From Enterobacteriaceae bacterium (GTDB lineage: Bacteria > Pseudomonadota > Gammaproteobacteria > Enterobacterales > Enterobacteriaceae), in NCBI GenBank assembly GCA_902363335.1, contig CABIZV010000008.1, forward strand, positions 124,001-188,000: a stretch of DNA of 64,000 nt, read 5' to 3'. The notes beneath the pieces were generated by a model that was given only the letters and a program-made list of their open reading frames with translations, was not told where the DNA came from and did no database searches. Below, in pieces: positions 1-8,272 of this stretch; position 1 is the first letter of the stretch, and the number at the start of each line of letters is the position of its first letter. Both the position numbers and the translations under genes were made by a program.

Positions 1-1
1 G

Positions 2-637
2 CGAAACGTACTCATCACCGGTGCCACCGGCCTAGTTGGTGGGCACTTACTTAACTTACTGCTTCGAGAGTCGCAGGTCGAATCCATCACCGCACCCACG
101 CGGCATCCACTGGAAAATGCTTTCGGCATCGTGAATCCCCATCACCCTGATCTCACGGCGGCGCTGGCGCAGGTCTCAACACCCATCGATACCGTCTTTT
201 GCTGTCTGGGCACTACCCAGCGCGAAGCCGGTTCGAAGTCAGCGTTCACTCACGTTGACTACGATTTGGTTCTGGAAACCGCACAGACTGGCTTACGGCT
301 GGGTGCGCAGCAGATGCTGGTGGTCAGCGCGATGGGTGCGAACTCCCACTCGCCGTTCTTTTACAATCGCGTGAAAGGTGAAATGGAAGCCGCGCTGATC
401 GCGCAGGGATGGCCAAGGCTGACCCTTGCTCGACCGTCAATGTTACTGGGCGAACGCGGATCGCCGCGATTGAGCGAGCGTCTGCTGGGGCCGCTGTTTA
501 GCCTGCTACCGGGGAACTGGAAATCAATCAAAGCGGAAGATGTGGCGAAAGCGATGCTGGCGACGGCGAAAAATCCGGGGGCAGCTTCTTTGACGATACT
601 GTCGTCACGACAGCTCAGAGAAATAGCCCGGCAGTGA
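2..637 (+). CDS. yraR: YraR, NAD(P)-binding Rossmann-fold protein (5' end cut by window)
   Basis: The reading frame is open from base 2 and begins in the Rossmann nucleotide-binding motif TGATGLVGGH, so only the first few codons are missing. The GTG at 131 is internal, not the start. The protein resembles E. coli YraR (about 211 aa), an atypical short-chain dehydrogenase/epimerase-like protein with no established substrate. FCCLGTT and the FFYNRVKGEME segment are family hallmarks. It runs toward the minus-strand dolP, and its stop lies inside the stem-loop at 625-649. Family assignment is sure; function is unknown. Confidence 0.93.
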   Translation, partial: RNVLITGATGLVGGHLLNLLLRESQVESITAPTRHPLENAFGIVNPHHPDLTAALAQVSTPIDTVFCCLGTTQREAGSKSAFTHVDYDLVLETAQTGLRLGAQQMLVVSAMGANSHSPFFYNRVKGEMEAALIAQGWPRLTLARPSMLLGERGSPRLSERLLGPLFSLLPGNWKSIKAEDVAKAMLATAKNPGAASLTILSSRQLREIARQ

Positions 638-649
638 ACCCGCCGGGCT
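625..649. terminator. Stem-loop between convergent yraR and dolP
   Basis: AGCCCGGC (625-632) pairs with GCCGGGCT (642-649) around a 9-base loop. The stem covers the yraR stop codon and lies just downstream of dolP on the other strand. It could end transcription from both sides, but neither side has a long T-run, so it may instead be a REP-like protective hairpin. Confidence 0.5.
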
Positions 650-655
650 GCATGA

Positions 656-1231
656 TTACTGAATGTAGGTAAACGCCGTGGTCACGCGCTTCACACCGCT
701 AACGCGGCTGGCGATATCGGCGGCGGCTTTACCTTCCCGGTCGGTCACCAGACCCATCAGGAAGACTTCGCCGTTCTCGGTCGTCACCTTCACATTTGAC
801 GATTTCACCTGATCGCTCGTTAACAGCTGAGAGCGAACTTTGGTGGTTATCCATGTGTCGTTAGACGAGGTGCCAAGGCTGATTGGCTGACCCTGACGCA
901 CTTCGTTGAACACCTCGGTTGCCCCATCAACGCCGACGGCTATTTGCTTCGCGCGCGTGGCAAGGCTGAGATCCGGCGCCTGACCGGTCAGCAGGACTTT
1001 GCCCTGATACGCGGTGACGTTGATACGTGCTTCTTTCTTAATCTGTTCATCTTTCGACAGCGCGCTGTTTACACGTACTTCAAGCGTACTATCATCCACC
1101 TGGGTTCCCACGGTACGCGGGTCAGTGGCGGCTTTGGTCCCCACTGCGGCCGTGCCGACCACGGCGGCTGCAATACATCCTTGAAGCAGCAATGCGGAAA
1201 CAAGCACTGCGAGGGTTGGAATGACCTTCAT
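656..1231 (-). CDS. dolP: DolP, outer-membrane BON-domain lipoprotein
   Basis: This 191-aa protein has the same length as E. coli DolP (YraP). It starts with a lipoprotein signal ending in the lipobox LLLQGC, so Cys19 would be acylated. Two BON domains follow (about residues 45-115 and 122-190), the second with the typical VFLMGLVTDRE strand-turn. In E. coli DolP binds anionic phospholipids, gathers at division sites, supports outer-membrane integrity and is controlled by sigma-E. It is the last gene of the lpoA-yraN-diaA-dolP run, 9 bases after diaA. Confidence 0.97.
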   Translation of the reverse strand: MKVIPTLAVLVSALLLQGCIAAAVVGTAAVGTKAATDPRTVGTQVDDSTLEVRVNSALSKDEQIKKEARINVTAYQGKVLLTGQAPDLSLATRAKQIAVGVDGATEVFNEVRQGQPISLGTSSNDTWITTKVRSQLLTSDQVKSSNVKVTTENGEVFLMGLVTDREGKAAADIASRVSGVKRVTTAFTYIQ

Positions 1232-1240
1232 TTATGCTCC

Positions 1241-1831
1241 TTAGTCGTCCTGGTGTGGGAAAAGCGTATTATCAATGAGATCGCATAAACAGTTTACCGT
1301 GAGCATGTGCATCTCCTGGATGCGCGCGCTGCGGTGCGACGGAATGCGAATTTCCACATCCTGTTGTCCGAGCAGGCCCGCCAGTTCACCACCGTCATAG
1401 CCCGTCAGTGCGACGATGGTCATATCACGCGTCACGGCGGCTTCAACCGCTTTCACGATATCGCGACTGTTACCGCGCGTTGAGATAGCCAACAGCACGT
1501 CACCGGCGTGACCCAGTGCGCGCACCTGCTTGGCGTAGATCTCATCGTGCAGACGATCGTTGGCAATCGCCGTTAAGACCACGTTATCACTATTAAGTGC
1601 AATCGCCGGTAAACTTGGGCGCTCTGTTTCATAACGGTTAATCATGCAGGCAGCAAAATGCTGTGCGTTGGCACCGGATGAACCGTTACCACAACAGAGA
1701 ATTTTGTTGCCGTTCAGCAGTGACTGTACCAGGGTCATCGCGGCTCGGGAGATAGCATCCGGGAGCGCTTCTGCGGCGGCGATTTGGGTCTGGATGCTTT
1801 CGGTGAAGCACACTTTAATTCTTTCGAGCAC
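1241..1831 (-). CDS. diaA: DiaA, DnaA initiator-associating protein
   Basis: This 196-aa SIS-domain protein matches the length of E. coli DiaA. The phosphosugar-binding-type loop CCGNGSSGANAQHFAACM and the ISTRGNSRDI loop are clear. DiaA forms tetramers that bind several DnaA molecules and promote ordered assembly on oriC, setting initiation timing; it is not known to be an active isomerase. It lies between yraN and dolP in the same order as K-12. Confidence 0.97.
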   Translation of the reverse strand: MLERIKVCFTESIQTQIAAAEALPDAISRAAMTLVQSLLNGNKILCCGNGSSGANAQHFAACMINRYETERPSLPAIALNSDNVVLTAIANDRLHDEIYAKQVRALGHAGDVLLAISTRGNSRDIVKAVEAAVTRDMTIVALTGYDGGELAGLLGQQDVEIRIPSHRSARIQEMHMLTVNCLCDLIDNTLFPHQDD

Positions 1832-1850
1832 GATATCCCTTTACATTCTA

Positions 1851-2237
1851 TTAGCTAAAAGCGTTCTGGAACCATTCGATCTCATTGCCCGTGAAGGCTA
1901 CCACATCGAAACGGCAATCCACAGTATCAAAACTCCCATTGTGCTGGGCAAGCCACAAGCGGGCAGTCTGTAATAATTTGTGTTGTTTGCTCCGGGTCAC
2001 ACTGGCGGCCGCGCCGCCGTATGCCCTCGATGACCGGAAACGGACTTCAACAAAAACCGTCACCGCGCCATCGCGCATCACAAGGTCAATCTCGCCGCAA
2101 CGCGCATGCACGTTGGCGGCGACAAACCGTAGACCCTGATTTTCCAGCCAGCGACGGGCGCGAAGCTCTGCGTCGTCGCCGGTCTGCTTAGTGGTTAATT
2201 GGCGGGGACGATCTGCCCCTGCTGGTATTTGAGCCAT
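1851..2237 (-). CDS. yraN: YraN, UPF0102 endonuclease-fold protein
   Basis: This 128-aa member of the UPF0102 family (E. coli 131 aa) has a restriction-endonuclease-like core. The EIDLVMRDG and VFVEVRFR strands carry the Asp and Glu-x-Lys/Arg type residues of that fold. No function is established. Its start codon lies inside lpoA, overlapping the lpoA 3' end by 43 bases, which suggests translational coupling. The C-terminus is slightly shorter than in E. coli. Confidence 0.94.
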   Translation of the reverse strand: MAQIPAGADRPRQLTTKQTGDDAELRARRWLENQGLRFVAANVHARCGEIDLVMRDGAVTVFVEVRFRSSRAYGGAAASVTRSKQHKLLQTARLWLAQHNGSFDTVDCRFDVVAFTGNEIEWFQNAFS

Positions 2238-4270
2238 GATAACTTCCTGTTAATCACGCAGTCCGAAGTTGCACTCAGGTCGCCGGTATTACCGTTCAGC
2301 TCAAAGCCCGGCACTCCGCGCATCTGCGCGAAATGGTTAGCCAGCGCCCAGGCATCCACGCCCATGGCATACAGACGTGCCAGCGAGTAGTCGTTATTGA
2401 CCGCGCTTAGCGCCTGCTGCATCAGTGCCGGGTTGCTGCCAGCCAGCATTGGGATTTCGCTGTATTGCAGACCTTCCATCTCCAGACGGAAATCCGGGCC
2501 GGCGGTGCCCTGTGCGCTACGTGAGCTGGCGTACAGAAGGGAGCCGCTCTGGCTGCCGTTACGCATCGCAATCATCGGTTTGATAAAGGCAATCTCTTCC
2601 GGCGTTGCCACAATATAGGCAGCGTCTACTTTCCCGCTACCGCTAATCTGCGCGTCCGTCGGTGCCGGTGGAATGGTCAGGCCGCCGATGGTCACGCCTT
2701 GCGGTTGTGACTGAGCAGAAATAACCGGCGTACCGGACAGCGCAATACCTGAGCCGCCGTTCACGCCGCCGCGCAGTTCAGCCAGTGAACCCAATTTCTG
2801 CTGCAATACGGTGCCGCCGCCCAGCTTTTGCCACTCATCGGCAAAAGCCTGCGTCACACGGTCGCCAAGCGCATTACGCGGCACCAGCAGCAGCGGAGAC
2901 TGTTTACCCTGGTCATGAATGTGGCGAGCTGCATCGCGAGCTTCATCTTCCGGCGACAGCGCGAAGTAGCAGATATTGGCTTGATTCTTCACCGCTTCCG
3001 GCTGATTAAGCGCCAGCACGTTCAGCGCAGTGTTGCTTTTCAGCAGCTCATCAACGTTGTTTTTTAACAGCGGGCCGACCACCAGACTCACGCCATCCTG
3101 CTGCGCCTGTGCCAGGATCTGATTCAGCGGCTGCGTGGAGGTATCATAAATTTTCAGCTCGGCCGATGGATTCGCCGCGACGTTCGCCACCGCCTGAGGC
3201 TGTGCCGCCGGAGCGGCTGGTGCCGAGGTGGTTTCCGGCGACGTAGACGTTGCTGCTTGCACCGGAGCGCTGGCGGCTGGTGCCTCTACCGGAGCCTGAG
3301 TTTGTGGACGGGTCAAATCGGTCACTTCCGCCTGTGACGGGCTCACAACGTCGGTCGATGCGGATTGTGCGACCTGTTCCGGCACGGCGCTACCGTTAAC
3401 CGGCGTGGTGCCGTTCTTCGCCGCTTCAAACCCTTTTTGGATGGCGCGACCAAACACAGACGCCTGTCCGCTCAGAGGCAGCAGCAGGGCGATTTTATTG
3501 ACCGATGCGGGTTTAAAGTTCTGCACGTTCGCGAGCTGTGAAGGTAATACCTTCGCGCCCGGATTTTGCGGGTAGCGGGTCTGCCAGTCTTTGATCCCGG
3601 CTTTCATCATGTCTGGATCGTTACGGTTATCAAACCATACGCGTTGCAGATCCAGCCAGCCTTGCAGCACGTTCTCATCGGCATTAATCACCAGCGCGTT
3701 AGCCTGCGCCTGAGTCATAGATGAGAGTGCCTGCCAGGTGGCATCGCTGTTTTGCTGCTTTTGGGGCTTAGCGGTCAGCAACGGCGCCTGGGCGATTAAC
3801 GCTCGCAGCAATGCCAGCGACGGTTTACCCTGCTCGGCGGTGATGGTGTCTTGCCAGAAACGCGCCTGCAATGCGCTGTCGAAGTCATCGGCTTTCAGTT
3901 TTTGCAGCAGCGCCTGCGCACCGGCAAAATCTTTCTGCGCCAGCTTAATTTCCACCGCCAGCAGCGACTGCTCCTGACGCTGGGCCGCGTTCAGTTTCTG
4001 CGGCAGCTGGTTGTACAATTCCAGCGCCTGCTGGCTCTTGCCTTCCTTCAGCAGTGCACGAATGGCGAGTAATTGCCAGTCGGTCTTGCTATCATTCGAG
4101 CTTTGCTGCATTTGTTGCAGATAAAAGCCGGAATCAGCCTGTGTCGCACTCTGAAGTAGGGCGGCACTCTGATCGGGAGCCTGAGTTCCACAGCCTGCAA
4201 AAATCAGCGCAGCCAGGATAACAGGCAGACAGCGCACAGCTTTCATACGAGAAAATGTTGAGGGTACCAT
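2195..4270 (-). CDS. lpoA: LpoA, outer-membrane activator of PBP1a
   Basis: I place the start at 4270 because the protein then begins MVPSTFSRMKAV, as in E. coli, and carries a lipoprotein signal ending ALIFAGC. The longer open frame would put 21 residues before the signal. The 691-aa product has an N-terminal TPR-like region, a low-complexity Ala/Pro/Gln stretch around residues 300-370 and a C-terminal periplasmic-binding-protein fold. LpoA reaches from the outer membrane to stimulate PBP1a peptidoglycan synthesis. It is divergent from rsmI across 62 bases and heads the yraN-diaA-dolP run. Confidence 0.96.
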   Translation of the reverse strand: MVPSTFSRMKAVRCLPVILAALIFAGCGTQAPDQSAALLQSATQADSGFYLQQMQQSSNDSKTDWQLLAIRALLKEGKSQQALELYNQLPQKLNAAQRQEQSLLAVEIKLAQKDFAGAQALLQKLKADDFDSALQARFWQDTITAEQGKPSLALLRALIAQAPLLTAKPQKQQNSDATWQALSSMTQAQANALVINADENVLQGWLDLQRVWFDNRNDPDMMKAGIKDWQTRYPQNPGAKVLPSQLANVQNFKPASVNKIALLLPLSGQASVFGRAIQKGFEAAKNGTTPVNGSAVPEQVAQSASTDVVSPSQAEVTDLTRPQTQAPVEAPAASAPVQAATSTSPETTSAPAAPAAQPQAVANVAANPSAELKIYDTSTQPLNQILAQAQQDGVSLVVGPLLKNNVDELLKSNTALNVLALNQPEAVKNQANICYFALSPEDEARDAARHIHDQGKQSPLLLVPRNALGDRVTQAFADEWQKLGGGTVLQQKLGSLAELRGGVNGGSGIALSGTPVISAQSQPQGVTIGGLTIPPAPTDAQISGSGKVDAAYIVATPEEIAFIKPMIAMRNGSQSGSLLYASSRSAQGTAGPDFRLEMEGLQYSEIPMLAGSNPALMQQALSAVNNDYSLARLYAMGVDAWALANHFAQMRGVPGFELNGNTGDLSATSDCVINRKLSWLKYQQGQIVPAN

Positions 4271-4332
4271 ACTGTATCCAGTGATATTTTTTACGCAATG
4301 CTCAATATTAAATCGGCAATACGGACTAAACA

Positions 4333-5196
4333 ATGAAACAACACGAATCGGCGGATAATTCTCAAGGCCAACTCTTTATTGTACCTACTCCAATCGGAAA
4401 TTTGGCTGATATTACCCAACGAGCGCTAGAAGTATTGCAAGCTGTTGATTTAATTGCGGCAGAAGACACACGACATACCGGTTTACTGCTGCAACACTTT
4501 GCGATCAGCGCCCGGATGTTTGCCTTACACGACCACAATGAGCAACAAAAAGCCCAGATGCTGGTGGCAAAACTCAAGGAAGGGCAGAACATCGCGCTGG
4601 TATCCGACGCCGGTACGCCGCTGATTAACGACCCTGGCTACCATCTGGTGCGCACCTGCCGCGAAGCGGGCATCCGCGTGGTGCCGTTGCCGGGGCCGTG
4701 CGCAGCCATTGCCGCGTTAAGCGCCGCAGGTCTGCCTTCGGATCGTTTTTGCTACGAAGGTTTTTTACCGGCTAAATCGAAAGGCCGTCGTGATGCGATG
4801 AAGGCAATTGAAGCCGAGCCGCGGACGATGATCTTCTACGAATCAACCCACCGTCTGCTCGATAGCCTGGAAGATATGGTCGCGGTATGGGGCGAATCTC
4901 GCTACGTGGTGCTGGCGCGTGAGCTGACCAAAACCTGGGAAACGATTCACGGCGCGCCGGTCGGGGAACTGCTGGCATGGGTGAAAGAGGACGAAAACCG
5001 TCGTAAAGGCGAGATGGTGCTGATCGTCGAAGGTCACAAGGTCCAGGACGACGAACTGCCAGCCGACGCGCTGCGCACGCTGGCGCTGCTGCAAGCCGAA
5101 CTGCCGTTGAAAAAAGCGGCGGCGCTGGCGGCGGAAATTCACGGCGTGAAGAAGAACGCGCTGTATAAGTATGCGCTGGAGCAGCAGGGGGAGTAA
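4333..5196 (+). CDS. rsmI: RsmI, 16S rRNA 2'-O-ribose C1402 methyltransferase
   Basis: This 287-aa protein is nearly identical in plan to E. coli RsmI (286 aa). The N-terminal IVPTPIGNLADIT motif, AEDTRHT, the SAM-binding VSDAGTPLINDPG loop and LPGPCA mark the tetrapyrrole-methylase-like SPOUT-independent fold. The enzyme methylates the ribose of C1402 in the ribosomal decoding centre. It is divergent from lpoA. The stop at 5194-5196 is followed two bases later by the GTG of the Fic gene, so the two are probably cotranscribed here, unlike K-12. Confidence 0.97.
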   Translation: MKQHESADNSQGQLFIVPTPIGNLADITQRALEVLQAVDLIAAEDTRHTGLLLQHFAISARMFALHDHNEQQKAQMLVAKLKEGQNIALVSDAGTPLINDPGYHLVRTCREAGIRVVPLPGPCAAIAALSAAGLPSDRFCYEGFLPAKSKGRRDAMKAIEAEPRTMIFYESTHRLLDSLEDMVAVWGESRYVVLARELTKTWETIHGAPVGELLAWVKEDENRRKGEMVLIVEGHKVQDDELPADALRTLALLQAELPLKKAAALAAEIHGVKKNALYKYALEQQGE

Positions 5197-5198
5197 GT

Positions 5199-6200
5199 GT
5201 GAGCGCCTACCAACCCCCTTTTATCGTGACGCCCCTACTGCTCAATCTGGTGGTTGAAATTGGTGAGCTTATGGGGCATTGGGCTGCGATGGCCGGTCGG
5301 TCTTCCCCTTTGCTACGCAAAGAAAACCGTATTCGGACTATTCAGGCGTCGTTGGCAATCGAACATAACTCTTTGACTGCCGATCAGGTGACGGCGCTGA
5401 TGGAAGGAAAGCGGGTTCTTGCGCCAGCGAAAGATATTCAGGAGGTCAGAAATGCTCTTCTGGCTTACGATAAAATGCCCGGATGGAAAAGCTTTCAACT
5501 CGCCGATCTGCTCGACGCGCATCGCGTTTTAATGGCTGGGTTGGTGGATGCTCCGGGACAGCTTCGTGCGGGTGATGTCGGGGTATATCGCGGCCAAAAA
5601 CTTGTTCATATGGCTCCTCCTGCTTCGCAGGTTCCACGCCTGATGGGGGATTTATTACAGTGGCTGAAAACAACGGATATTCATCCATTGATTGCGAGCG
5701 CCGTGTTTCATTATGAATTTGAATTTATTCATCCCTTTGCCGACGGCAATGGGCGGATGGGGCGTTTGTGGCAGACGTTAATTCTAAGTGAATGGCGAAT
5801 AGAACTAGGCTGGTTACCTGTCGAAACCCTGATTCACTATCAGCAGGAACGTTATTATCAGGTGTTGGGACAGTGCGATAACCGGAGTGATTGCACGCTA
5901 TTTATTGAGTTTATGTTGGAAAATATTGCTGCTGCGCTCAAGGAAGGTTTAGCGCGACCGACGTTCATGTCGGAAGAAATGTCGGAAGAAATGTCGGAAG
6001 AAAATATCTCAGATCTCACTTCAACTGAGATATCAGTGCTGAAATGCTTAGCGCAAAAACCCATGCTCACGGCGAAGACTATTGCATTGGAAATTGGTGT
6101 TTCTACACGAACCGTTGAACGGGCACTCAAAACATTACAGCAAAATGGAAAGCTAAAGCGTGTCGGTTCGACTAAACGTGGCGAATGGCGGGTGCTGTAG
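5199..6200 (+). CDS. Fic-domain protein with C-terminal winged helix
   Basis: The GTG start at 5199 has an AGGGGGAG ribosome site inside the last rsmI codons. The 333-aa protein has a complete Fic motif HPFADGNGRMGR (residues 178-189), including the catalytic His178. An N-terminal inhibitory-helix-like motif SLAIEHN (51-57) suggests a class II, self-inhibited Fic enzyme. Such enzymes usually transfer AMP to a protein hydroxyl. A (MSEE)x3 repeat at 257-268 links to a C-terminal HTH (about 275-333) that could bind DNA. The target is unknown. It is absent at this position in K-12, so it was probably gained. Confidence 0.9.
   Translation: MSAYQPPFIVTPLLLNLVVEIGELMGHWAAMAGRSSPLLRKENRIRTIQASLAIEHNSLTADQVTALMEGKRVLAPAKDIQEVRNALLAYDKMPGWKSFQLADLLDAHRVLMAGLVDAPGQLRAGDVGVYRGQKLVHMAPPASQVPRLMGDLLQWLKTTDIHPLIASAVFHYEFEFIHPFADGNGRMGRLWQTLILSEWRIELGWLPVETLIHYQQERYYQVLGQCDNRSDCTLFIEFMLENIAAALKEGLARPTFMSEEMSEEMSEENISDLTSTEISVLKCLAQKPMLTAKTIALEIGVSTRTVERALKTLQQNGKLKRVGSTKRGEWRVL
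5967..6002 (+). repeat. Three perfect 12-bp tandem repeats inside the Fic gene
   Basis: The unit ATGTCGGAAGAA occurs three times head to tail and encodes MSEE three times. Because 12 is a multiple of three, gain or loss of a unit changes linker length between the Fic and winged-helix domains without a frameshift. Confidence 0.95.
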
Positions 6201-6228
6201 CCTTAACACCCACCCTCCGTTTTGTCAC

Positions 6229-7002
6229 TTAAACAATCTGTAGCTCAACCCCGGTTTCAGTCAGCGACGCAATGTCTGCTTCGCCGATCTCGTTATCGGT
6301 CATCACGCAGTGGATTTTCTCCATCGGTAGCACCTGATTGAAGCCACGGCGGTTGAATTTGGTCGCGTCCAGCACGGCAATCACTTTATGCGCAGCGGCA
6401 GCCATGACGCTGCTTATCGAATAGCCTTCGTTGAAGGTGGTGATACCGTTGGTTGCATCAATGCCGTCTGCGCCAACGAACATAAGGTCAGCACAAATTC
6501 CCTGTAGCGAGCGCTCGGCTATCGTTCCGTGCATTGAGTGCGTTTTGTGACGCACCGTGCCGCCGCAGACCACCAGCGTAATGTCTTTGTTTTCTGATAG
6601 CGTAAAGGCCGCTGGCAGGCTGTTGGTGATGACGGTGATATTGTTCATATTCACTAGTTCTTCAGCGATCAGTAATGTGGTGCTGCCGCTGTCGAGGATT
6701 ACTGTCATGCCTTCTTTGATCAGTGCCGCTGCGGCCTTGGCAATTCGTTTTTTAGGATCGCTGGCAAGCTGGTAGCGATCTTCCAGCATCACCTCTTGAT
6801 TATCCGTTTCGGTGAGATGGCTGCCAGGTCGTGCTGCGCCGCCGTGAAAACGGGTCAATAGTCCTTTTTCTTCCAGCAGGCGTAGGTCGGCACGGATGGT
6901 CACTTCGGAAATCCCAAATAGATTCGAAAGGTCTAATACCAGGACACTGCCCTGTGTATTCACCATATCGACGATTTTGTTCCTTCGTTCAAATGAATTC
7001 AT
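6229..7002 (-). CDS. gatR: GatR, DeoR-family repressor of galactitol genes
   Basis: This 257-aa protein is close to E. coli GatR. The N-terminal helix-turn-helix spans about residues 20-47 (SEVTIRADLRLLEEKG). The sugar-phosphate-sensing domain keeps the canonical DSGSTT loop (104-109), VTNSLPAAF, VGADGID and a KFNRRG segment. Unlike K-12, where gatR is disrupted by an IS element, this copy looks intact. It lies downstream of gatD on the same strand, with its own upstream region holding an AATGAAAGTTAT box, so self-regulation is likely. It faces the Fic gene. Confidence 0.92.
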   Translation of the reverse strand: MNSFERRNKIVDMVNTQGSVLVLDLSNLFGISEVTIRADLRLLEEKGLLTRFHGGAARPGSHLTETDNQEVMLEDRYQLASDPKKRIAKAAAALIKEGMTVILDSGSTTLLIAEELVNMNNITVITNSLPAAFTLSENKDITLVVCGGTVRHKTHSMHGTIAERSLQGICADLMFVGADGIDATNGITTFNEGYSISSVMAAAAHKVIAVLDATKFNRRGFNQVLPMEKIHCVMTDNEIGEADIASLTETGVELQIV

Positions 7003-7021
7003 ATTGATTTGCCTGATAATT

Positions 7022-7060
7022 AACTGAAGTTAGTTTAAACGAAGGCTAATGAAAGTTATA
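7022..7060. promoter_or_regulatory. Putative GatR operator boxes upstream of gatR
   Basis: AATGAAAGTTATA (7048-7060) and the related AACTGAAGTTAG (7022-7033) lie just before the gatR start at 7002. The same box occurs at 16059 and 16209 and, degenerate, at 15955, all upstream of gatY and the second regulator. Recurrence at both ends of the gat cluster suggests an operator for a DeoR-type repressor, most simply GatR. Confidence 0.55.
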
Positions 7061-7083
7061 TGATAATTTTCGAAAGGTAATGT

Positions 7084-7106
7084 GAGCCAGCTCTGATTGC
7101 TGGCTC
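7084..7106 (-). terminator. Stem-loop after gatD
   Basis: GAGCCAGC (7084-7091) pairs with GCTGGCTC (7099-7106) around a 7-base loop, 7 bases past the gatD stop. There is no T-run, so it may attenuate read-through into gatR or protect the gat message rather than end it fully. Confidence 0.5.
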
Positions 7107-7112
7107 GAACCA

Positions 7113-8156
7113 TTACGCCAGTTTGAGCAGGATTTTGCCCTGCATTGGCGCACCGTTTAGCGCCTGGACTTCACGGGCGAAAGTTTTCGCATCGCCCTGG
7201 TGTGCGATGAGTGGAGCAAGCTGAATGCGTTTTTCTGTCAGCAGTCGGGCGGCGGTTTCCCACTCCTCGCCCGGCCACGGCGCTGAGTAGTTCATCCAAC
7301 TGCCGATAAGCGTCAACTCTTTACGCAGAATCAGACCGAAGGTCGCGGAGAGTAAGGTGAGGTCGTGATGCAACGTGCCCACTAACGCCAGCTGCGCGCG
7401 TGGGCCGGCGGCTTCGATGGCCAGGGCCACGGTTTGCGGCGTACCGGCGGTCTCCAGGACGAGCTGATCGAACTGAACCTCTTCCAGCGCTGCCTGGATA
7501 GCTTTGCTGTTCATCTCGCGGCTATTGAAGACGTAGGTTGCGCCGAGTGATTTCGCCAGCTCCAGTTTTTGCGGGTTGATATCAATGGCGGTCACGCTTT
7601 TCGCCCCCAGTTCGCGGGCGCATTGCAATGCCAGCAGGCCAATCGTTCCGGCACCAATGATAATGACATTTTTCCCTGCGCAGCCTTGTGCCAGATGGAA
7701 TGCATGCAACCCAACGGTAATTGGCTCAATAAACGCACCATCTTCAATCGGCATCTCACTTGGCAGGCGGAAGAGATTGGCGCGTTTGACGACCACGTAT
7801 TCGGCATTGCCGCCTTCGCTACGCGAGCCGACGAACTGGTACTGTTTACATAATGAGAAGTAACCGCGCGCGCACTGCGGGCAGTCAAAGCACGGCAGGA
7901 GCGGTACGCAAGCAACGGCATCGCCAGGCTGCATGTCGGTGACGGCGGAGCCATAGGATTCGACATAGCCGCTGAACTCATGTCCTAGCGTAATCGGATA
8001 ATAGTGCGCGCCTTTCGCGAAAATACGCGGAATATCTGAGCCGCAAAGTCCCGAACAAATGACTTTGACCAGCACATCATCGTCGTTCTTTAAGGTTGGC
8101 ATCGGACGTTCTTCAACGCGCACGTCTCCCTCAGCATGAATCACCACTGATTTCAT
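7113..8156 (-). CDS. gatD: GatD, galactitol-1-phosphate 5-dehydrogenase
   Basis: This zinc-dependent medium-chain dehydrogenase oxidises galactitol 1-phosphate to tagatose 6-phosphate with NAD+. I place the start at 8156 (MKSVVIHAEG, 347 aa; E. coli 346) rather than four codons earlier. Catalytic zinc ligands lie in SGLCGSD and LGHEFSGY. The structural zinc loop is CFDCPQCARGYFSLC, and the NAD-binding motif is GAGTIGLLALQ. It is the last structural gene of gatZABCD and is separated from gatC by a REP sequence. Confidence 0.95.
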   Translation of the reverse strand: MKSVVIHAEGDVRVEERPMPTLKNDDDVLVKVICSGLCGSDIPRIFAKGAHYYPITLGHEFSGYVESYGSAVTDMQPGDAVACVPLLPCFDCPQCARGYFSLCKQYQFVGSRSEGGNAEYVVVKRANLFRLPSEMPIEDGAFIEPITVGLHAFHLAQGCAGKNVIIIGAGTIGLLALQCARELGAKSVTAIDINPQKLELAKSLGATYVFNSREMNSKAIQAALEEVQFDQLVLETAGTPQTVALAIEAAGPRAQLALVGTLHHDLTLLSATFGLILRKELTLIGSWMNYSAPWPGEEWETAARLLTEKRIQLAPLIAHQGDAKTFAREVQALNGAPMQGKILLKLA

Positions 8157-8185
8157 AACAGTCTCCATAAAAATAAAAAGAGGGC

Positions 8186-8266
8186 GTTCCCGGAGTCGGT
8201 GCTAACGCACCTCGTCCGGGTCACCGGTCGATGTAGGCCGGATAAGGCGAAGCCGCCATCCGGCAA
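8186..8266. repeat. REP/BIME between gatC and gatD
   Basis: The segment 8232-8266 reads as a REP palindrome (GTAGGCCGGATAAGGCGAAG ... CCGCCATCCGGCAATG). It is preceded by a second imperfect stem (CCCGG ... CCGGG, 8190-8220). The position inside the operon suggests differential mRNA stability or reduced gatD expression relative to gatC. Confidence 0.8.
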
Positions 8267-8272
8267 TGTGTA

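Noticed and set aside
944..1288. Plus-strand open frame over dolP
   Set aside because: It is antisense to a clear lipoprotein gene, shows no family resemblance and has no ribosome site.
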